Source: Cephalopachus bancanus
Lineage: Eukaryota; Chordata; Mammalia; Primates; Tarsiidae
Direction: 5' to 3'
DNA: 64,000 nucleotides
Assembly (NCBI GenBank): GCA_027257055.1
Contig: JAPVLO010000133.1
Coordinates: 2,108,001-2,172,000, forward strand
Part shown: piece by piece, positions 1 through 12,426 of the stretch
Layout of the letters: every line of letters begins with the position of its first letter
Numbering within the stretch: the stretch's first letter is position 1
The notes under the pieces: model-generated
Databases searched by the model: none
What the model was told of the DNA's origin: nothing
What the model saw: the letters and a program-made list of their open reading frames with translations, nothing else
Translations under genes and position numbers: made by a program

Positions 1-359
1 CTTTATTTACACACAATTTTGGTAGTATTCTCACATTGTTTTTAGTATAAAAAGAGCTTGAATTTATGACTCTTTTCAAATTTCTAATATAAAAATCATG
101 CTTTCTTAATTTCACACTTCCTTACTTTCTTCTTCAATCTCAAAAAAGATTTGTCTCTTTGTTCAATTCTCCATATTATCTTGATTTTCTCTTTTGTTAA
201 ACTCTGCTTTTATTCTTGTTATGCTCACATACCTGTCTTCTCGGGCTTAGTCAGTGTTTCACTATTTATAACATCTTAGCATCAAATATTTTAATAATAT
301 TTATATGAATATTTACTATAATTAATTTCATAAAAGTTGGCATGCAGTATTTGGATTAT

Positions 360-480
360 TATTCAAGTCTAATTAATTTTTAATTTTCATTAAAATTTCT
401 TCTCTGACCAATGAGTTATTTAGTGCATGTCTTCAATTATCTAAATAAGTGGAAATTCAGAGGAGTTTTATATGTTTATA
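360..480 (-). mobile_element. Old L1 ORF2 fragment (antisense)
   Basis: The plus strand reads like the complement of the L1 ORF2 endonuclease region: a T-rich lead-in, then 'ctgaccaatgagttattta' followed by a 'gtgcatgt...tcaatt' stretch. It is diverged, so the boundaries are approximate. It lies out of the order expected for the L1 piece at 985-1560, so it is a separate copy or a rearranged piece. Bases 1-360 and 480-800 are AT-rich and I recognise nothing in them. Confidence 0.4.
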
Positions 481-802
481 TATTTTTAAACTACTTTTTT
501 TACACTATTATATCACTGCTAATGTTTGTTATGTAACTCAAGGTTCACTTAAAACATGTTGTTCACATTTGTAACTATGAGGTGGTAAAAAGACTTTTTA
601 AAGTATTTTTCTTATTTTCTGAGATTTAAATATGAAATAAAATTGTTTCAGTCGGAATCTATTAGTTTTCCAGCAGGGCAGGCTTTGGTAGTATTACTGC
701 ATCATACTTTAGAATACAGATGGCTCAAAACAATATTTGAAATTTTTAAATATAAGTAAAATGTCTTGTTCAGTTTATATTTTTAGTGAAATTGAGGCTA
801 AA

Positions 803-807
<5 letters not shown>

Positions 808-843
<36 letters not shown>
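808..843. repeat. (TG)n microsatellite
   Basis: About 18 uninterrupted TG dinucleotides, directly readable. Confidence 0.95.
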
Positions 844-844
<1 letters not shown>

Positions 845-984
845 TGTACCAAGTTTGCTTGCTTTTTGTTGTAACATAAAAATTTTCTTTTTTATTTCTT
901 CTTTTTAAATGCTTAAATTCCAAGTAAAGGCTCCCTTTGTGCCTGGGTTTTTCTTTATAGAAATACATTTAATTACTATTTCAA

Positions 985-1560
985 TGTTTTTACCTGTTGC
1001 TGCTATATCCGGATTTCTATTTCTTCTTGAGTAAATTTGTGTCTTTATAAAGTTTGCACATTTCACTTATCTAGTTTTTTGACACAAATTTGTTCAAAAT
1101 ATTCTTTTCTAATTATTTTAATTTATTTGGGGGCTTTAGTGATGTCCCTTATTTCAGTACTAATTTTGGTAATATGTTGTTTTGTTCTTTAAATTTCAAT
1201 TTCTTTAAATTTAAGCTTAGCTAAAATTTTATTTATTTATTTTATCTTCCTAAAGAACTAGCATCTTGTTTAGATTTATAGATATCTTCTGTTTTTTATT
1301 ACATTGATTTTTCCTCTGATCTTTTTTATTCCTTTAGCTTTACAAACTTTGTGTTTGATCTGATCTTCTCTAAAGTCATTAGGTGATGGTTTAGATTATT
1401 GATTTTAGATCTTGTTTCTTGTCTAACATAAGAACCTAGAGGTATAAATTCCCCCTTCAACACTATTTTATCTGCATTTTATCCATATGATATATTGTTT
1501 TTATACTGAAGCATTATCTCTGTGTGTTCTTAGAAACCTGTGAGTTAGCAAGTTTATTCA
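985..1560 (-). mobile_element. L1M-type ORF2 fragment (antisense)
   Basis: The plus strand follows the antisense L1 ORF2 order: 'gatttctatttcttcttgag', 'tttagtgatgtcccttattt', 'aagaactagcatcttgttta', then 'tttatctgcattttatcc'. In sense this is the region between the endonuclease and reverse transcriptase domains. No open frame remains. Divergence is high, consistent with a mammalian-wide L1M family. Bases 1561-1926 show nothing I can name. Confidence 0.65.
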
Positions 1561-1926
1561 TTGGCTCTGAAACTGTTTTCAAATTAATTTGAGAAATTTT
1601 TACTTCCAGAAGCCAAGTTTATAAGTTAGATACATAATATCCCTTCTAAAATACAACAAAAACTAAGATGACAGATAATGTAAGTCTAATTTTCACCTTT
1701 AATATAAAAGAAGTTTATAAGATGATCTTATTTGAAATAGATTATCAGATTCTAGGTTTAATAAAGCATAATCTTTATTACAGAAGAAGAGAAAAAAGAT
1801 AGGGGCATACAGAAGAGCACTGATGAATGCAGAATTCTGCCACTTTAACTGGTTCCCTAATAGAACATAGGACTGACCCATCAACATATTTCCCGTAATT
1901 TTTTCCTTAAGCCACCCCAATTTTAA

Positions 1927-2166
1927 TAGTCCCCAACTTACAATGATACAATTTAGGATTTGTTTTTTAACTTTATGATGATTTTATTGGGAAGTAAACC
2001 CATTATAAGTCAAGGGACATCTGAATTTACTATGATTTATCTTGCTATTTTTTTAAGTTTTGCAATGGATTTATTCAATATCAAATACATTTCCAACTTA
2101 GGTTATTTTCAACTTATGATGGGTTTATTGAGCTGTAATTCATCATAAGTCAAAAAGCATCTGTAT
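1927..2166. mobile_element. Tigger-like miniature DNA transposon with duplicated right end
   Basis: It starts 'agtccccaacttacaatga' and ends '...cataagtcaaaaagcatctg', the inverted termini of the mammalian family whose ends read 'gtcctcgacttacgatggg' (Tc1/mariner, Tigger group; exact subfamily not determined). The internal part is shortened. A 56-bp block at 1969-2024 is a diverged copy of the terminal 56 bp at 2111-2166, so the right end is present twice. It has no coding capacity. A second member of the family is at 17159-17577. Confidence 0.65.
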
Positions 2167-2948
2167 AGCAAAATTTTCCAATAGCGTTTTTGAATTTTAG
2201 AGAATAAATCTTATGGTATTTGATCTTCAGGGCAACTGTAGTTTTGCTTGACCTTCTTACATAAGATCTGAAGCTTTCAAAAAACCAAATTTTTCTCCTT
2301 TGCATTCTTCATCTTGTCAAGAATGTGAAAATAGGCATTTAATTAAGAGTCTAACTCATCTTCATGACTTAGATTGATCTTTGAGATATAACTCAATATA
2401 CCGGTTTTTTCATGCCATGGGGCCATAAGGAAATTCCTCAAATTCCATTAATCCTTCCACATTTTCTAATGTTAGATCCCTTCTGGTTCTAGTTGTTTGC
2501 ATTTAATGAGTTCTTATTTATTTTTTCCATATTCCAAGGACCTATTCATCTCTTTTACTCCACACCTATCTAGAGGTGGAACTTAGTGCTTTTTTCACCA
2601 AGATCACTCACTGAAGACATTCATGAATTTGCAAGTTTGGGTGAAAATAAAAATTATTCATTAGGGCACTTGTAAGTATGAATATCAGACATTTTTGTCC
2701 TAAAGCCTTTAGGTTTACCCTTCCAACAATATTACTTATTTTACAACTATCTACATAATCCCAGACTTCCCAGCAACCTTTTCTGCCTATTTCTGGCATA
2801 TAGTCTCTTGATCTTCCATTAGTTAAATAATTCGCCATGACAGTTCCCCAAATTTAAAGTTAATAATTAATAATCCCATTATATTAGAATAAAGAGTGAT
2901 TTAAAGCCTCCAACCAGACTGGACAACTAGGCTATGGGTCTGTGTATC
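2167..2948. other. Unassigned single-copy-looking DNA
   Basis: I see no reading frame with recognisable content, no Alu, L1 or MIR signature, and no simple repeat in this interval. Confidence 0.5.
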
Positions 2949-3026
2949 TGAGTGTGTGTGTGTGTATGTGTTATAAAAGCCTTATAAATATTTGGCCATG
3001 TAAGGGCATACATATTCTGCCTCATT

Positions 3027-3110
<84 letters not shown>
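2949..3110. repeat. (TG)n, (AC)n and (AG)n compound microsatellite
   Basis: A short TG run near 2951-2967 is followed by an uninterrupted AC run (3031-3079) and, after 'tac', an AG run (3083-3110). The short reading frame through this tract encodes only THTHTH and RERERE and is not a gene. Confidence 0.95.
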
Positions 3111-3113
<3 letters not shown>

Positions 3114-4880
3114 CCTGCCATGGAGTTTGACATTTTTATTTAAAAAAAAAAAATTCTACTCTTGTTTCTAATTCTAAGGGAGTATATTATCCAACTAACA
3201 TTATTTTACCTCTCTAGAGAGCAGCTACAATTCATCTCAGTTTTAAACAGACACACTTTAATTTCACTATCCAAACAAATATTTATTTAGTGTTTACTCT
3301 ATTTGCAAACTACTGAGAGGACATCTGGAAAGGAGAGGTACTTTTTTCCTAAAGGGTTTTGATTTGTTAAGTCAATGCAATTCTTTAAAAAAATCAGGTT
3401 CTTTAAAAAAAAATGATCTTTCAACTGGATTGTCCAGTTCTCAGGAGAGAAAATGTCTTATTTTTGTGTATAAAACTACTAAGCATGTAGTTTGCCCTTT
3501 AATGTGCTTCCTGTAATAGTATTTCTTGGTACAAAAAACAGTTTCTGAAATTAAAGTACTTAATGAACTCTATATATCAAACATTAATCCAAGGTGAAAT
3601 TATGTATTTATTCTGTAGGAGAGGAACAAGATCTTTTAGTATACAAGTTAGGAATACAAATAAGGAACATGTTGGAAAAGACCATGTATTGTATATAACC
3701 TGTTGAGTTTTCTACTATATATTCAAAATTAGATACACTAAGTTGTATGTATTAAAACCTGAGTAAAATATAATTCTCTAGAAAATAAATATTCGACACA
3801 CAAAACCCATGGATATTTATACTTAAATAATGCATATTGTCAAGAAAATAACAAATTAAAAATTAAGCCTTAGGTGAAAACCAGAAAGATCTTAAGTAAA
3901 TCTATGAAACTCAATGTCCATTTAACAGTTCAAATTCACAACATATTAGAATAATGTAATCTGTAAAAATTCTGAAATTCTCTTTGCCCTATGTTTTTCA
4001 TAGGTAAACACATTATCTATTTTTGAGTTTCTTTTTATCATTCATTCACCTAGTTTCACATGGGTATCTTTGTTTGATGGGACAAAAATATCTTCAGAAT
4101 GACTTTGTATAGTGATAAACAATTTCGTCACATTATTTCCCAGTCACTAAAAGAACTATAGGGTGAGAGACATAGAAATAATTCTGTACAGTGCCTTAAT
4201 TGGCAAAGACAAACTTTGAGGCCTGGCAGAGGAAGACTTGGAATCCATCACTTCTGCCAAAGTAAAAATCAGTAAGAATAATTATCAACTGAGAAGAATT
4301 GTCAACAAGTTATGTAATTCTCATATATGAAGAACTATTAAAGGAAAATGATAGAAATGGGCATATAACTTGTCTCCTGATTGAGAAGAGCTTACAGTCT
4401 AATTAAGAAGACCACAATGTAGACGGATTGAGTCCACAATAAACAAGAGATTAAAATAAAGTAATTATTTTACAATCAAATGCTACAGTCAACATAAGAA
4501 GATATGTTACAATAACGAGAATTAGTGGGGGACAAACAACAGAGAAAGAAAGCCTATTTATGTCACCAAAAGCAGCAAATATAAGAATAGTAAAATTAAG
4601 AATATAAAAGAATAAGGTATGTTTAGAGAAATAAAGAACATAATCATAATAAAACTCAAACAAAAAGAATAAACAGGCAAATATGAAAAAATTTAAAAGT
4701 TCTAAAAGTTAATGAGATAATTGTTGAAAACAAAAATTCAAGATATTGATTAAAATTCATACTTAGAATAAATAAAGGAGAAAATATGAGTACTGGAAAA
4801 TAAAAATGAATAAATTATTCAGTGTAGAGATATAAGGACTTGGAAAGTATGGAAAACAAGCTAACAGATATGAAGGATTG
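3111..4880. other. Unassigned AT-rich DNA
   Basis: No repeat family or gene could be recognised with confidence. A short stretch near 4385-4405 ('gcttacagtctaattaag') resembles a widespread ancient repeat motif but is too short to assign. Confidence 0.45.
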
Positions 4881-5300
4881 AAAGAAAATGGCCAGTACAG
4901 ATCTAATCACATTTCCAGAAGCAGAGAGAAAAATGGTGACAAGGCAATATTTGAGTCTCATATTTGAGACTAATGAGTCTGGCATTTGCAAAACTATTGA
5001 CAATTAGAATGTGTAGGTTCTGGAAGCCCAGTGTTTTCAAAGCAGATAAATAAAAAGAGATCCATGGCTAGTTGCATTGTGTTGAAACTTAGCAATATCC
5101 AAGACAAAAATAAGAACATAGAAACTGCTGGCAAGAATGGACAGATTACCTACAAAGGGTCCCCAATTGTACTGACAATAGATTCTCAACAGTGGCAATG
5201 ACAGAACAAAATAAAATTATGTCTTTCAAAGGATGAGAGAAAAACAAATATTAAACTAAAACTGGGTATGAATACAATTTTCCAAAAATAAAGATGCTAA
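4881..5300 (+). pseudogene. L1M/HAL1-type ORF1 remnant
   Basis: The stretch follows the sense order of the 3' half of L1M or HAL1 ORF1: 'ccagaagcagagagaaaaat', 'agcagataaataaaaagaga', 'cagattacctacaaagg', 'ctgacaatagattctcaaca', then 'aacaaaataaaattatgtct'. In living elements this encodes part of the RNA-binding protein of the L1 particle. Here stops and frameshifts leave no usable frame. The flanking 5301-5892 could be more of the same element but I cannot align it by eye. Confidence 0.6.
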
Positions 5301-5892
5301 CTTTTCATTTCAGCTCCGACACGTAAAGAACATGGAAGTCATCACTCTTGATGTCACAAGAAAAAGATAACAAACTAACAGCAGCGACTTTTCTTGGAAC
5401 AATTACAAAACTGGGTACAACTACTCTAACAACTGTGGAAGGAAGCAAATACACAAAGTCACAGTCAAGACTTGCTTACTTAACCAGAAGCCACTGAAAC
5501 CATAAGCTAGAAGGAAAGCTTAAATAGCACCACCTTGGACAAATTGCCATATGTTGAGTATAAACTACCTTAAAAGTGAAAAAGCCACCATCTTAGAGGG
5601 GAAGGATCACACTTTCATGATTTTTATTTCCCCTTCTCTTTTAATAATCCCATCAGGTTCCACAGTGAAGAGCCAAGAAAGATTCCATAATGTCTCTGAC
5701 AGGAGAGAAAAAATAACCATCGTGAAATATGCCCAGAGCTTTCTCCATAAAGAATACCTATTCTCCAGCAGAAAAACTTTATCAGAGCCTTTCCAGAAGT
5801 CCATGGATAAAGACATTCCTCTCACTCAACTTCTATAGCCCTGTCTCACCTGAAGATAGGAGAAAGCTGTACAAGAAAAAAATACTCATAGG
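5301..5892. other. Unassigned DNA between the L1M remnant and an Alu
   Basis: It contains a 95-codon plus-strand frame (5551-5838) and overlapping minus-strand frames. None shows recognisable domains, and they overlap each other, so I treat them as chance. An L1M or LTR internal region is possible. Confidence 0.4.
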
Positions 5893-6241
5893 GCCGGGTT
5901 CAGAGGCCCAGCCTGTAATCCCAGAACTTTGGGAGGCCAAGGCAAGTGGATTACTTGAGCTTGTAAGTTCAAGACCAGTCCGGGCAATTGGCGAGACCTT
6001 GTCTCTACAATAGATCAAAAAAATAAAAATTAAAAAAAAAAAATATTGGGTGTGGTAGTGCGCTTCTGTAGTTCCGATTACTTGGAAGACTGGGGCGGAA
6101 GGATCACCTGAGCCCAGCAAGTCGACCCTGGGGTGGGCATGAGCTGACCCTGGGGTGGGCATGAGCTGCCACTGCATTCCAGCCTGGGCGATGGAGTAAG
6201 ACTGTGACTAAACGGAAAACAAAAAACAAAACAAAACAAAA
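5893..6241 (+). mobile_element. Alu, older subfamily, with 22-bp tandem duplication
   Basis: Dimeric Alu: left arm from 'gggccgggttcagaggccca', A-rich linker near 6015-6045, right arm ending 'cattccagcctgggcgatgg' and an A/C-rich tail. It has the lineage form 'cagcctgtaatccc' and keeps the longer 'gggcaattggcgag' block. A 22-bp unit in the right arm is exactly repeated (6124-6145 and 6146-6167). Confidence 0.9.
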
Positions 6242-6729
6242 CTCTTGACGATCACAGTCTTTCTAAAGAACTGAGATTACATTGGAAAATTATAGAATGC
6301 CCTCACCCCATGCCACCAAAAACTGAAGAGAACAAAGCAGTAGAGAAAAAGTAAGGAAAGGAAAACACAAATTTCAGAATTGTGATTACATCCTGTCTAA
6401 GGATGAAATAGAATGAGATGCACATAGATAAGCATGTTCTTGTTCTTGAATTGAAGGGAGATACATGTGTGGCAATAAGCTTGTATTTTATAAAGTATAT
6501 GTTATATATTATGTATTATCTATCAATCTATCTATACATCTATGTAGTATTACAAAGGGTAAAAAGAAACTACATGGTTTCCAAAGTAACAGCAGCAACT
6601 AAACTTGACTTATCAGTGGACCATCTCTTGAGTCAAAAATGGATATATCATTTTAAATCTATTTTATAAATTTCTTAAAATTTTAAAAAAGTTCTCAGTT
6701 CCATATTATTATTATTATTTGATTATTTG
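6242..6729. other. Unassigned DNA with a short (TATC)-like stretch
   Basis: AT-rich, with a small imperfect tetranucleotide run near 6517-6546. No gene is seen. Confidence 0.5.
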
Positions 6730-6875
6730 AATGAATCTGACTATAAGCTCAAAGGTATGAAGTACCTTGTTCAAAATCCCAACTAGCAAGGAGTAGAGGT
6801 TAGTTTGGAACTGGGGTTTACTTCTAAGGCTATTTTTCCTTTGAGTCTCTAATCATATTGTACTTTCTGTCACTA
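6730..6875 (+). mobile_element. MIR fragment
   Basis: Follows the MIR core on the plus strand: a 'taccttgttcaaaatc' block (cf. 'acttgcccaaggtcac'), then 'caactagcaaggagtagagg', then 'ggaactggggtttact'. It is diverged and has no clear ends. Confidence 0.55.
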
Positions 6876-7324
6876 TTAAAATAATAGTCCATAGCAACTA
6901 CACCTATTATGAATGTAATGACCATGAAGTACTGACCTTACTCTCATAATACTTGGTGTATGGGCGCTCAGTGAAAACACCTTGGCATAGTAAGCGCTTA
7001 GTGAAAACTGAGTCAGTGATAAAGCGCTACAATTTTAAAAGATGGAATATTTGAAGTCAAATAATTTTAGACCTATAGTTTAATACACATATACACGCTA
7101 AAAATATACATCCATGACTTAGATTCTTAAATGAAAAAGAACTTAAACCTATTACATTTAAATCAATGTACAAATATAATTTAGTGTTACTTAGGAATAA
7201 TGAAGATAGCAGTGCTTTTTATATAGAAAGTGTCTGCATTTTCATTTGTGAATATCTAGAAAGAAAATCTTAAGATATTTAACTAAATTTTTTTATCAGA
7301 ATAGCTCCATTAATTATGCCTGAT

Positions 7325-7629
7325 AAGCCGGGCTTGGTGGCTCAGCCTATAATCCCAGCACTTTGGGAGGCTGAAGTGAGTGGATTGCTTGAGCCTGCAG
7401 GTTCGAGACCCACCTGGGCAACTTGGCGAGTCCTCATCTCTACAATAAATAAAAAAAAATCAACTGGGCATGGTAGCTCGCACCTGTAGTTCCAGCTACT
7501 TGGAAAGCTGAGGCGAAAGGATCTCCAGAGCCCAGCGGGTCGAGGCTGTGGTGGCCGGGAGCAGCCACTGCACTCCAGTCTGGGCAACAGAGTGTGACTC
7601 CAACTCTTAAAAAAAAAAAAAAAAAAAAA
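7325..7629 (+). mobile_element. Alu with 13-bp target-site duplication
   Basis: Complete dimeric Alu beginning 'aagccgggcttggtggctca' with a poly-A tail. The direct repeat 'aattatgcctgat' is at 7312-7324 and again at 7630-7642, so the insertion is intact. It retains 'gggcaacttggcgag' in the left arm, the older state of this lineage. Bases 7643-8500 beyond it are AT-rich and unassigned. Confidence 0.95.
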
Positions 7630-8502
7630 AATTATGCCTGATCAATACATATGCTTCTACTAAAACAAAAAAATCAATGGGTGTAATTGTTTTCACTGAT
7701 GAAATACCTTTTATTAATTCTATTTTTACTTGTTCTTTTATGTTCAATTGAGTCATATTACTTAGAGTCCAGTAAAGAACTATTATTTTGAATTAACATA
7801 CTTAAAATAATAAAACTAAATGTATTTACAAAAACATTTATACTAACATCCATTATAACTATATTTTATTTAGCAAAAGTGATAGAAGAGACACTTAGGA
7901 TCATTAAATTTACCCACTTGATATTTGGTGAAATTATTTTTTATTTATTTTTCAAATTTTATTTGCTTTCTTTCCTAGTTGAAAATTTGCAATGTCTCTC
8001 AACCTCAAAAGCAAGTTTATCTCAGTGCCCTTAAATATTCTATCCTTAAAATGAGAACTATGCTATGTCTATCCATCTTAATCACTCAAATGAAATAAGT
8101 TGCAGTATAGAATATAGCACGTGGGAAATTCCTATAATATACAGATTCCTGTGCTAACCATATAAACGTAAACATAAACTAAAATATCACAAATGCATGT
8201 TATCACTTATAAATTAATTTCATGGTCATAGGTAACATTAATTATAAAATTTTCCATAAAATTATGAGGGAATTTCTAGTTGCGTCATCTTCCTTTTAAT
8301 GCCAAAATATAATATTTCTTTCTAGAGTTGTCCATGTCATTTGTTTTATTATTCCTATACAGAATATATTTAAAACCTTTGGGTTTACTCCATAATAGTT
8401 ATAAATGCCCCAATTTCATATTCTTGCAACTATGATTCTGGTATAAATTATAACTGTGTCTTACTTTATTCATTCACAAATATTCCTTTCAGTGAAGTAT
8501 TT

Positions 8503-8820
8503 TCTTTTCTTTTCTTTTTGTTGTTGTTGATGTTATGTTTTGTGTTGGAGTCAAACTCAGTAGCCCACACTGGAGTGCAGTGGCATGCTCCCAGCTACTG
8601 TAGCCTCTCCCCACTGGGCTCTGCTCATCTTTCAGCCTCAGCCTTCCATGTAGCTGGAACTACAGGCACTCACTACCACACCCGGCTAATTTTTTATTTA
8701 CTGTAGAGACGAGGTCTTGCTAAGTTCCCTGGGTGGGCCTCAAACCTGCAGGCTCTGGCAGTCCACTCACCTCGGCCTTCCAAAGTGCTGGGATTACAGG
8801 CTGAGCCACAGAGACTGGTC
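8503..8820 (-). mobile_element. Alu (antisense)
   Basis: T-rich head (8503-8545), then 'actggagtgcagtggcatgc', and the left-arm end '...ggattacaggctgagccaca'. A diverged target-site duplication ends in 'attttc' on both sides ('gaagtattttc' and 'ggaatattttc'). It retains the 'taagtt' part of the older left-arm block. Confidence 0.9.
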
Positions 8821-8989
8821 AATGGAATATTTTCAATGAAAATAAATTGTACATTGACAGTGTAACAATGAATAAAGTTTTTCCTCATGAAGAATTTGAC
8901 TTATACTATAATTTATAAAGTCATTTTCCATAGAGAAATGGTAAACCATTCTGAAACAATTATACATGCACACTAAATTTTTAAAATGA

Positions 8990-10310
8990 ATGGTGGAAGC
9001 CAAGTTACTCATTGCTGGGCTACTAAAAGGTCAAGTAGAGAAAACTAGTATGACCTACATAATCATAAACTGGAGTTGGAGACATCAGTATGAACCCATA
9101 TTTAACACACATACAGATATAATATTGTAACTAAGTATATATAAGCTAGTTGAGGCACACATATTATTATCTTCCTCTGACACCTTAGAAATCCTAAAAG
9201 CAATAACATTCCAATAACAATAACCATACCTAACACCCTGACCTTGGTTTCCAATACCATTCTCACGTAACAAAAACTGACATTTTTAAAGAACTGACTG
9301 ATTATATGACTGGGGCAGAAAATATGTGAGTCAGAAGTTTCTCATGAAATTATAAAGAAAACAGTAAAAAAAAACAAACATCCACAAAGATGAGGACATG
9401 TCAGAGACATAGAAGTCAACTGAAAGAGCTCCCATGGCTAACACTGAAATAATTTGAACAAAAAAATAAATAAGTAGTATTGGTTTATAATCCAAACTAT
9501 AAAATAAATATCTATGAGTCTATATTTATAAAAATAAATGATTGAAAAACAAATCATTGATTTACATAAATAAACAATTTTAAAATATACAAATTCCTAA
9601 AGAAAAATGTAATAGAATTAATGTATATAGATAGTTCACTCTCAAGGAGATATAGCATAATTCTCTACCTCTGAAGTGTCTGCAGCACATAACAGTTTTG
9701 TTCTAAAGAGTACACTTACAGAAAAAAAAGTAAAGGAGTAACTTTTCAGTGTAAAAATCTTACATTATCTGACCCAATGATTAACTTAACATCATCAGGG
9801 ATAAGTCATGTTGAGGGTAATGGTATTTTACTACTGTGAATTTTGTCCCCCAACACAATAATCCTTGTTTATCCATGAGAAAAACATTAGACAAATCCTA
9901 ATTGAAAGGCATTCTTTAGAATACCTGATAAGTTTTTTTGGTTTTGTTTTGCTTTGTTTTGTTTTCCAAAACTGTTAAGGTCATTGAAACAAGGGAAGCC
10001 AAGAAACAGCTGTGGTCTCGAGAAAGCTATGGAGATGTGACCACTGAATGTGATATGTTATTCCAAATGGGATCCTGGAATAGATAAAGGACATTAGGAA
10101 AAATCAAAGACATATGAATAATATGTACTTTTGTTAATAACAATGAATCAAACTGGTTTACTATTTGTGATAGTTATACTATACTAATGTAGGATGTTAA
10201 TAATAGGGAAATTTGGATAATAACTATATTAAAACTCTCTGCATTATCTTCACTTCCCTGTAAGTCTAAATACATTTTAAAATTAAAAGTCTGTTTTAAA
10301 AAAGCAAAGA
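8990..10310 (+). mobile_element. L1M 3' UTR (sense)
   Basis: The 3' part matches the mammalian-wide L1M 3' UTR: 'gggatcctggaatagataaa', 'aggacattaggaaaaatcaa', 'actatactaatgtaggatgt', 'taataatagggaaatttgga', and a terminal 'attttaaaattaaaagtctg'. The upstream portion (8990-9720, with 'aagagctcccatggctaac') fits the same UTR less clearly. It has no coding capacity. Confidence 0.7.
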
Positions 10311-12059
10311 TTTCACAGAAACATACAATTTAATAAAAGCCTAAAGTGAATATTTTATTTCCAGATGATTAACTATTCCCAAATTATTGGAAGTATAAAT
10401 TTAATATTCCAAATGAAAAAAATAACTTTGTTCATTAAAAATCATGAAATATAGTGCCTTCTGCACAGCCAAAAATGATAGAAATAAAAAATAATTTGGA
10501 GAACCCTTGTGAAGAGTATCTATGAGAAAATATTTTCTGTCTACAGGGCTTGGAAAAATGATAGGTACCCCTTTGCTTATTTAAAAGGATTTGCTTTGGA
10601 TTTGAGGGGAAATTCTTATCTCTTCAAGTAACTTTTAAATTCAGAACAATGATTAAAGAGATATAATTTTGTCCATTTTTTGATCACTAATGTCTTCAGC
10701 ATATCTCATTGAAGCATTCCATTATGCAGGGTGAGTAGAGACAACAGCCAAAGATTGCCATCATTCTAGCACAAGCCAAGTGTTATGTAATGAAAAAGGA
10801 AGATACTGAAGAGGGGATTATTGCAACATAAAAGCTTTACACAGATATAAACTAAAGACATAATTAGGAACACTCAGCTGAGAATATTAGCATTTTCAAA
10901 TGCTTATACATCTTATTCTTATTCTTGGAAAAATTGTCTGAAACTCAGTTGTAAAATGACATTGACAGAATGAATGAGAATGATTCAGCAGGCTGTTATG
11001 GGAAAGATTAATAGTTTCTGTTCTCTAACAAGTTAATCTCTCTGTAAAAATATAGTGTCTTTAGGTTACCTTAAATGTAAAGAATTAAATACTTATATGA
11101 TTGATCTTTGTGTGTGTGTGATCCACTAGCTGCACCAATTTCCTATCAATGTTCTCTTTCAGGGAGTGAAAATCTTGGTGCACAACATATACTATGTAGT
11201 CATTGCTTTCCTACTTTAATTATGCAAAGGTAGTAAATCTGTTTATATTATGGGAATTAAAAAAATAATTGTAGACTAAGAGACCCTCAAGGTCAAAGAC
11301 TTAACAGACTACCAACATACAGAAAACACTGATACATTCTTATTTAATTTTTAACTTGCACTAACATATATTCAGTAACAAAGTTATCAGAAATATGTTT
11401 TCTATTAAGGCACATATATAAAAGAAGATATCACACAGATTTAAACACTTAAAAAATTTTTTTGCTAGAGAGAGCTGCAAGAGAAACAAGACAAACTCTC
11501 TGCCATTATGTCTGCATGAAGGCATAATACCCTTCCACTGAAAAAGATTTAACAAGCTTTTCATAAGTCATTCACCATAACACAGCAATAAGCAATCAGA
11601 TCATAGCTAACCTGAGAGCATCCAATCAAAAGAATAAAAAAATAACCAAGATGAAATGAGTCTGAAGTAACTAGGTGGTTTCTAATGATAGTAAATTTTG
11701 ATATAATAGTTAAATATCATACATATTAAATTGGAATCACTGATAAATTATTTAAGGTTTATATACCTTATATTTCTAAACATCAAAGACCACATTATCA
11801 TCAATAACATTCAAAGCTCTGTTTCTATTTGAAGCTGAACTTTTCAGAATTAAAGACAATTTGCATCTTTACTAGCACTTAGGAAATATGTAGAAGCAGA
11901 AATCAATTTTATAAAGCACCTACTATGTGGTAATCCTTATGTTAGTAACACTATACTTAAAGTTATATTTATTTCTTATGAAAGTAGTGACATAAATCAA
12001 GCCCTCTTGACAATGAACTTAGGGAACTTAGGGAAAATGTCATAAAATTGCATGTTAAG
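10311..12059. other. Unassigned DNA with a possible MIR scrap
   Basis: Mostly nothing recognisable. Near 11905-11960 'aaagcacctactatgtgg' followed by 'cttatgttagtaacac' resembles the 5' part of MIR. No gene is seen. Confidence 0.45.
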
Positions 12060-12426
12060 ATCACAGAACTGGGAGTTCCAGTAAGATGGTGACAGCATAG
12101 GTGTAATTGTGAGATTCTCCGAATGTGAGTTCGCAAAAAGACTCTTACTTTTCTTCCCCCACCCCCTGCCCACCACCAGCTGCACTGGTCCGAGGCCCGG
12201 GGACCCTCGTTCCCACACAGGGCCAGATATTGCAGCCCTGGCTGCTGCTGCTCCACTATACATGACTCCTACCCACACAGGAGTCTTGGGTCTCAGTTCC
12301 CTCCCTGGCTACATCATCTCACCCAGCACCCAGCACCAAGCCACCGGTCACCCAGGGAGGACCTGGGTGCCCGCCTGTCAGAGATACCAGTTCCATTTTG
12401 GGCTGAAGTACACTGTAAGGGACCCA

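Noticed and set aside
360..1560. One continuous antisense L1 from 360 to 1560
   Set aside because: The piece at 360-480 corresponds to a part of ORF2 that should follow, not precede, the 985-1560 piece in antisense order, so they were kept as two fragments.
5551..5838. 95-codon plus-strand frame
   Set aside because: It overlaps equally long frames on both strands and shows no recognisable protein character; it sits next to an L1M remnant.
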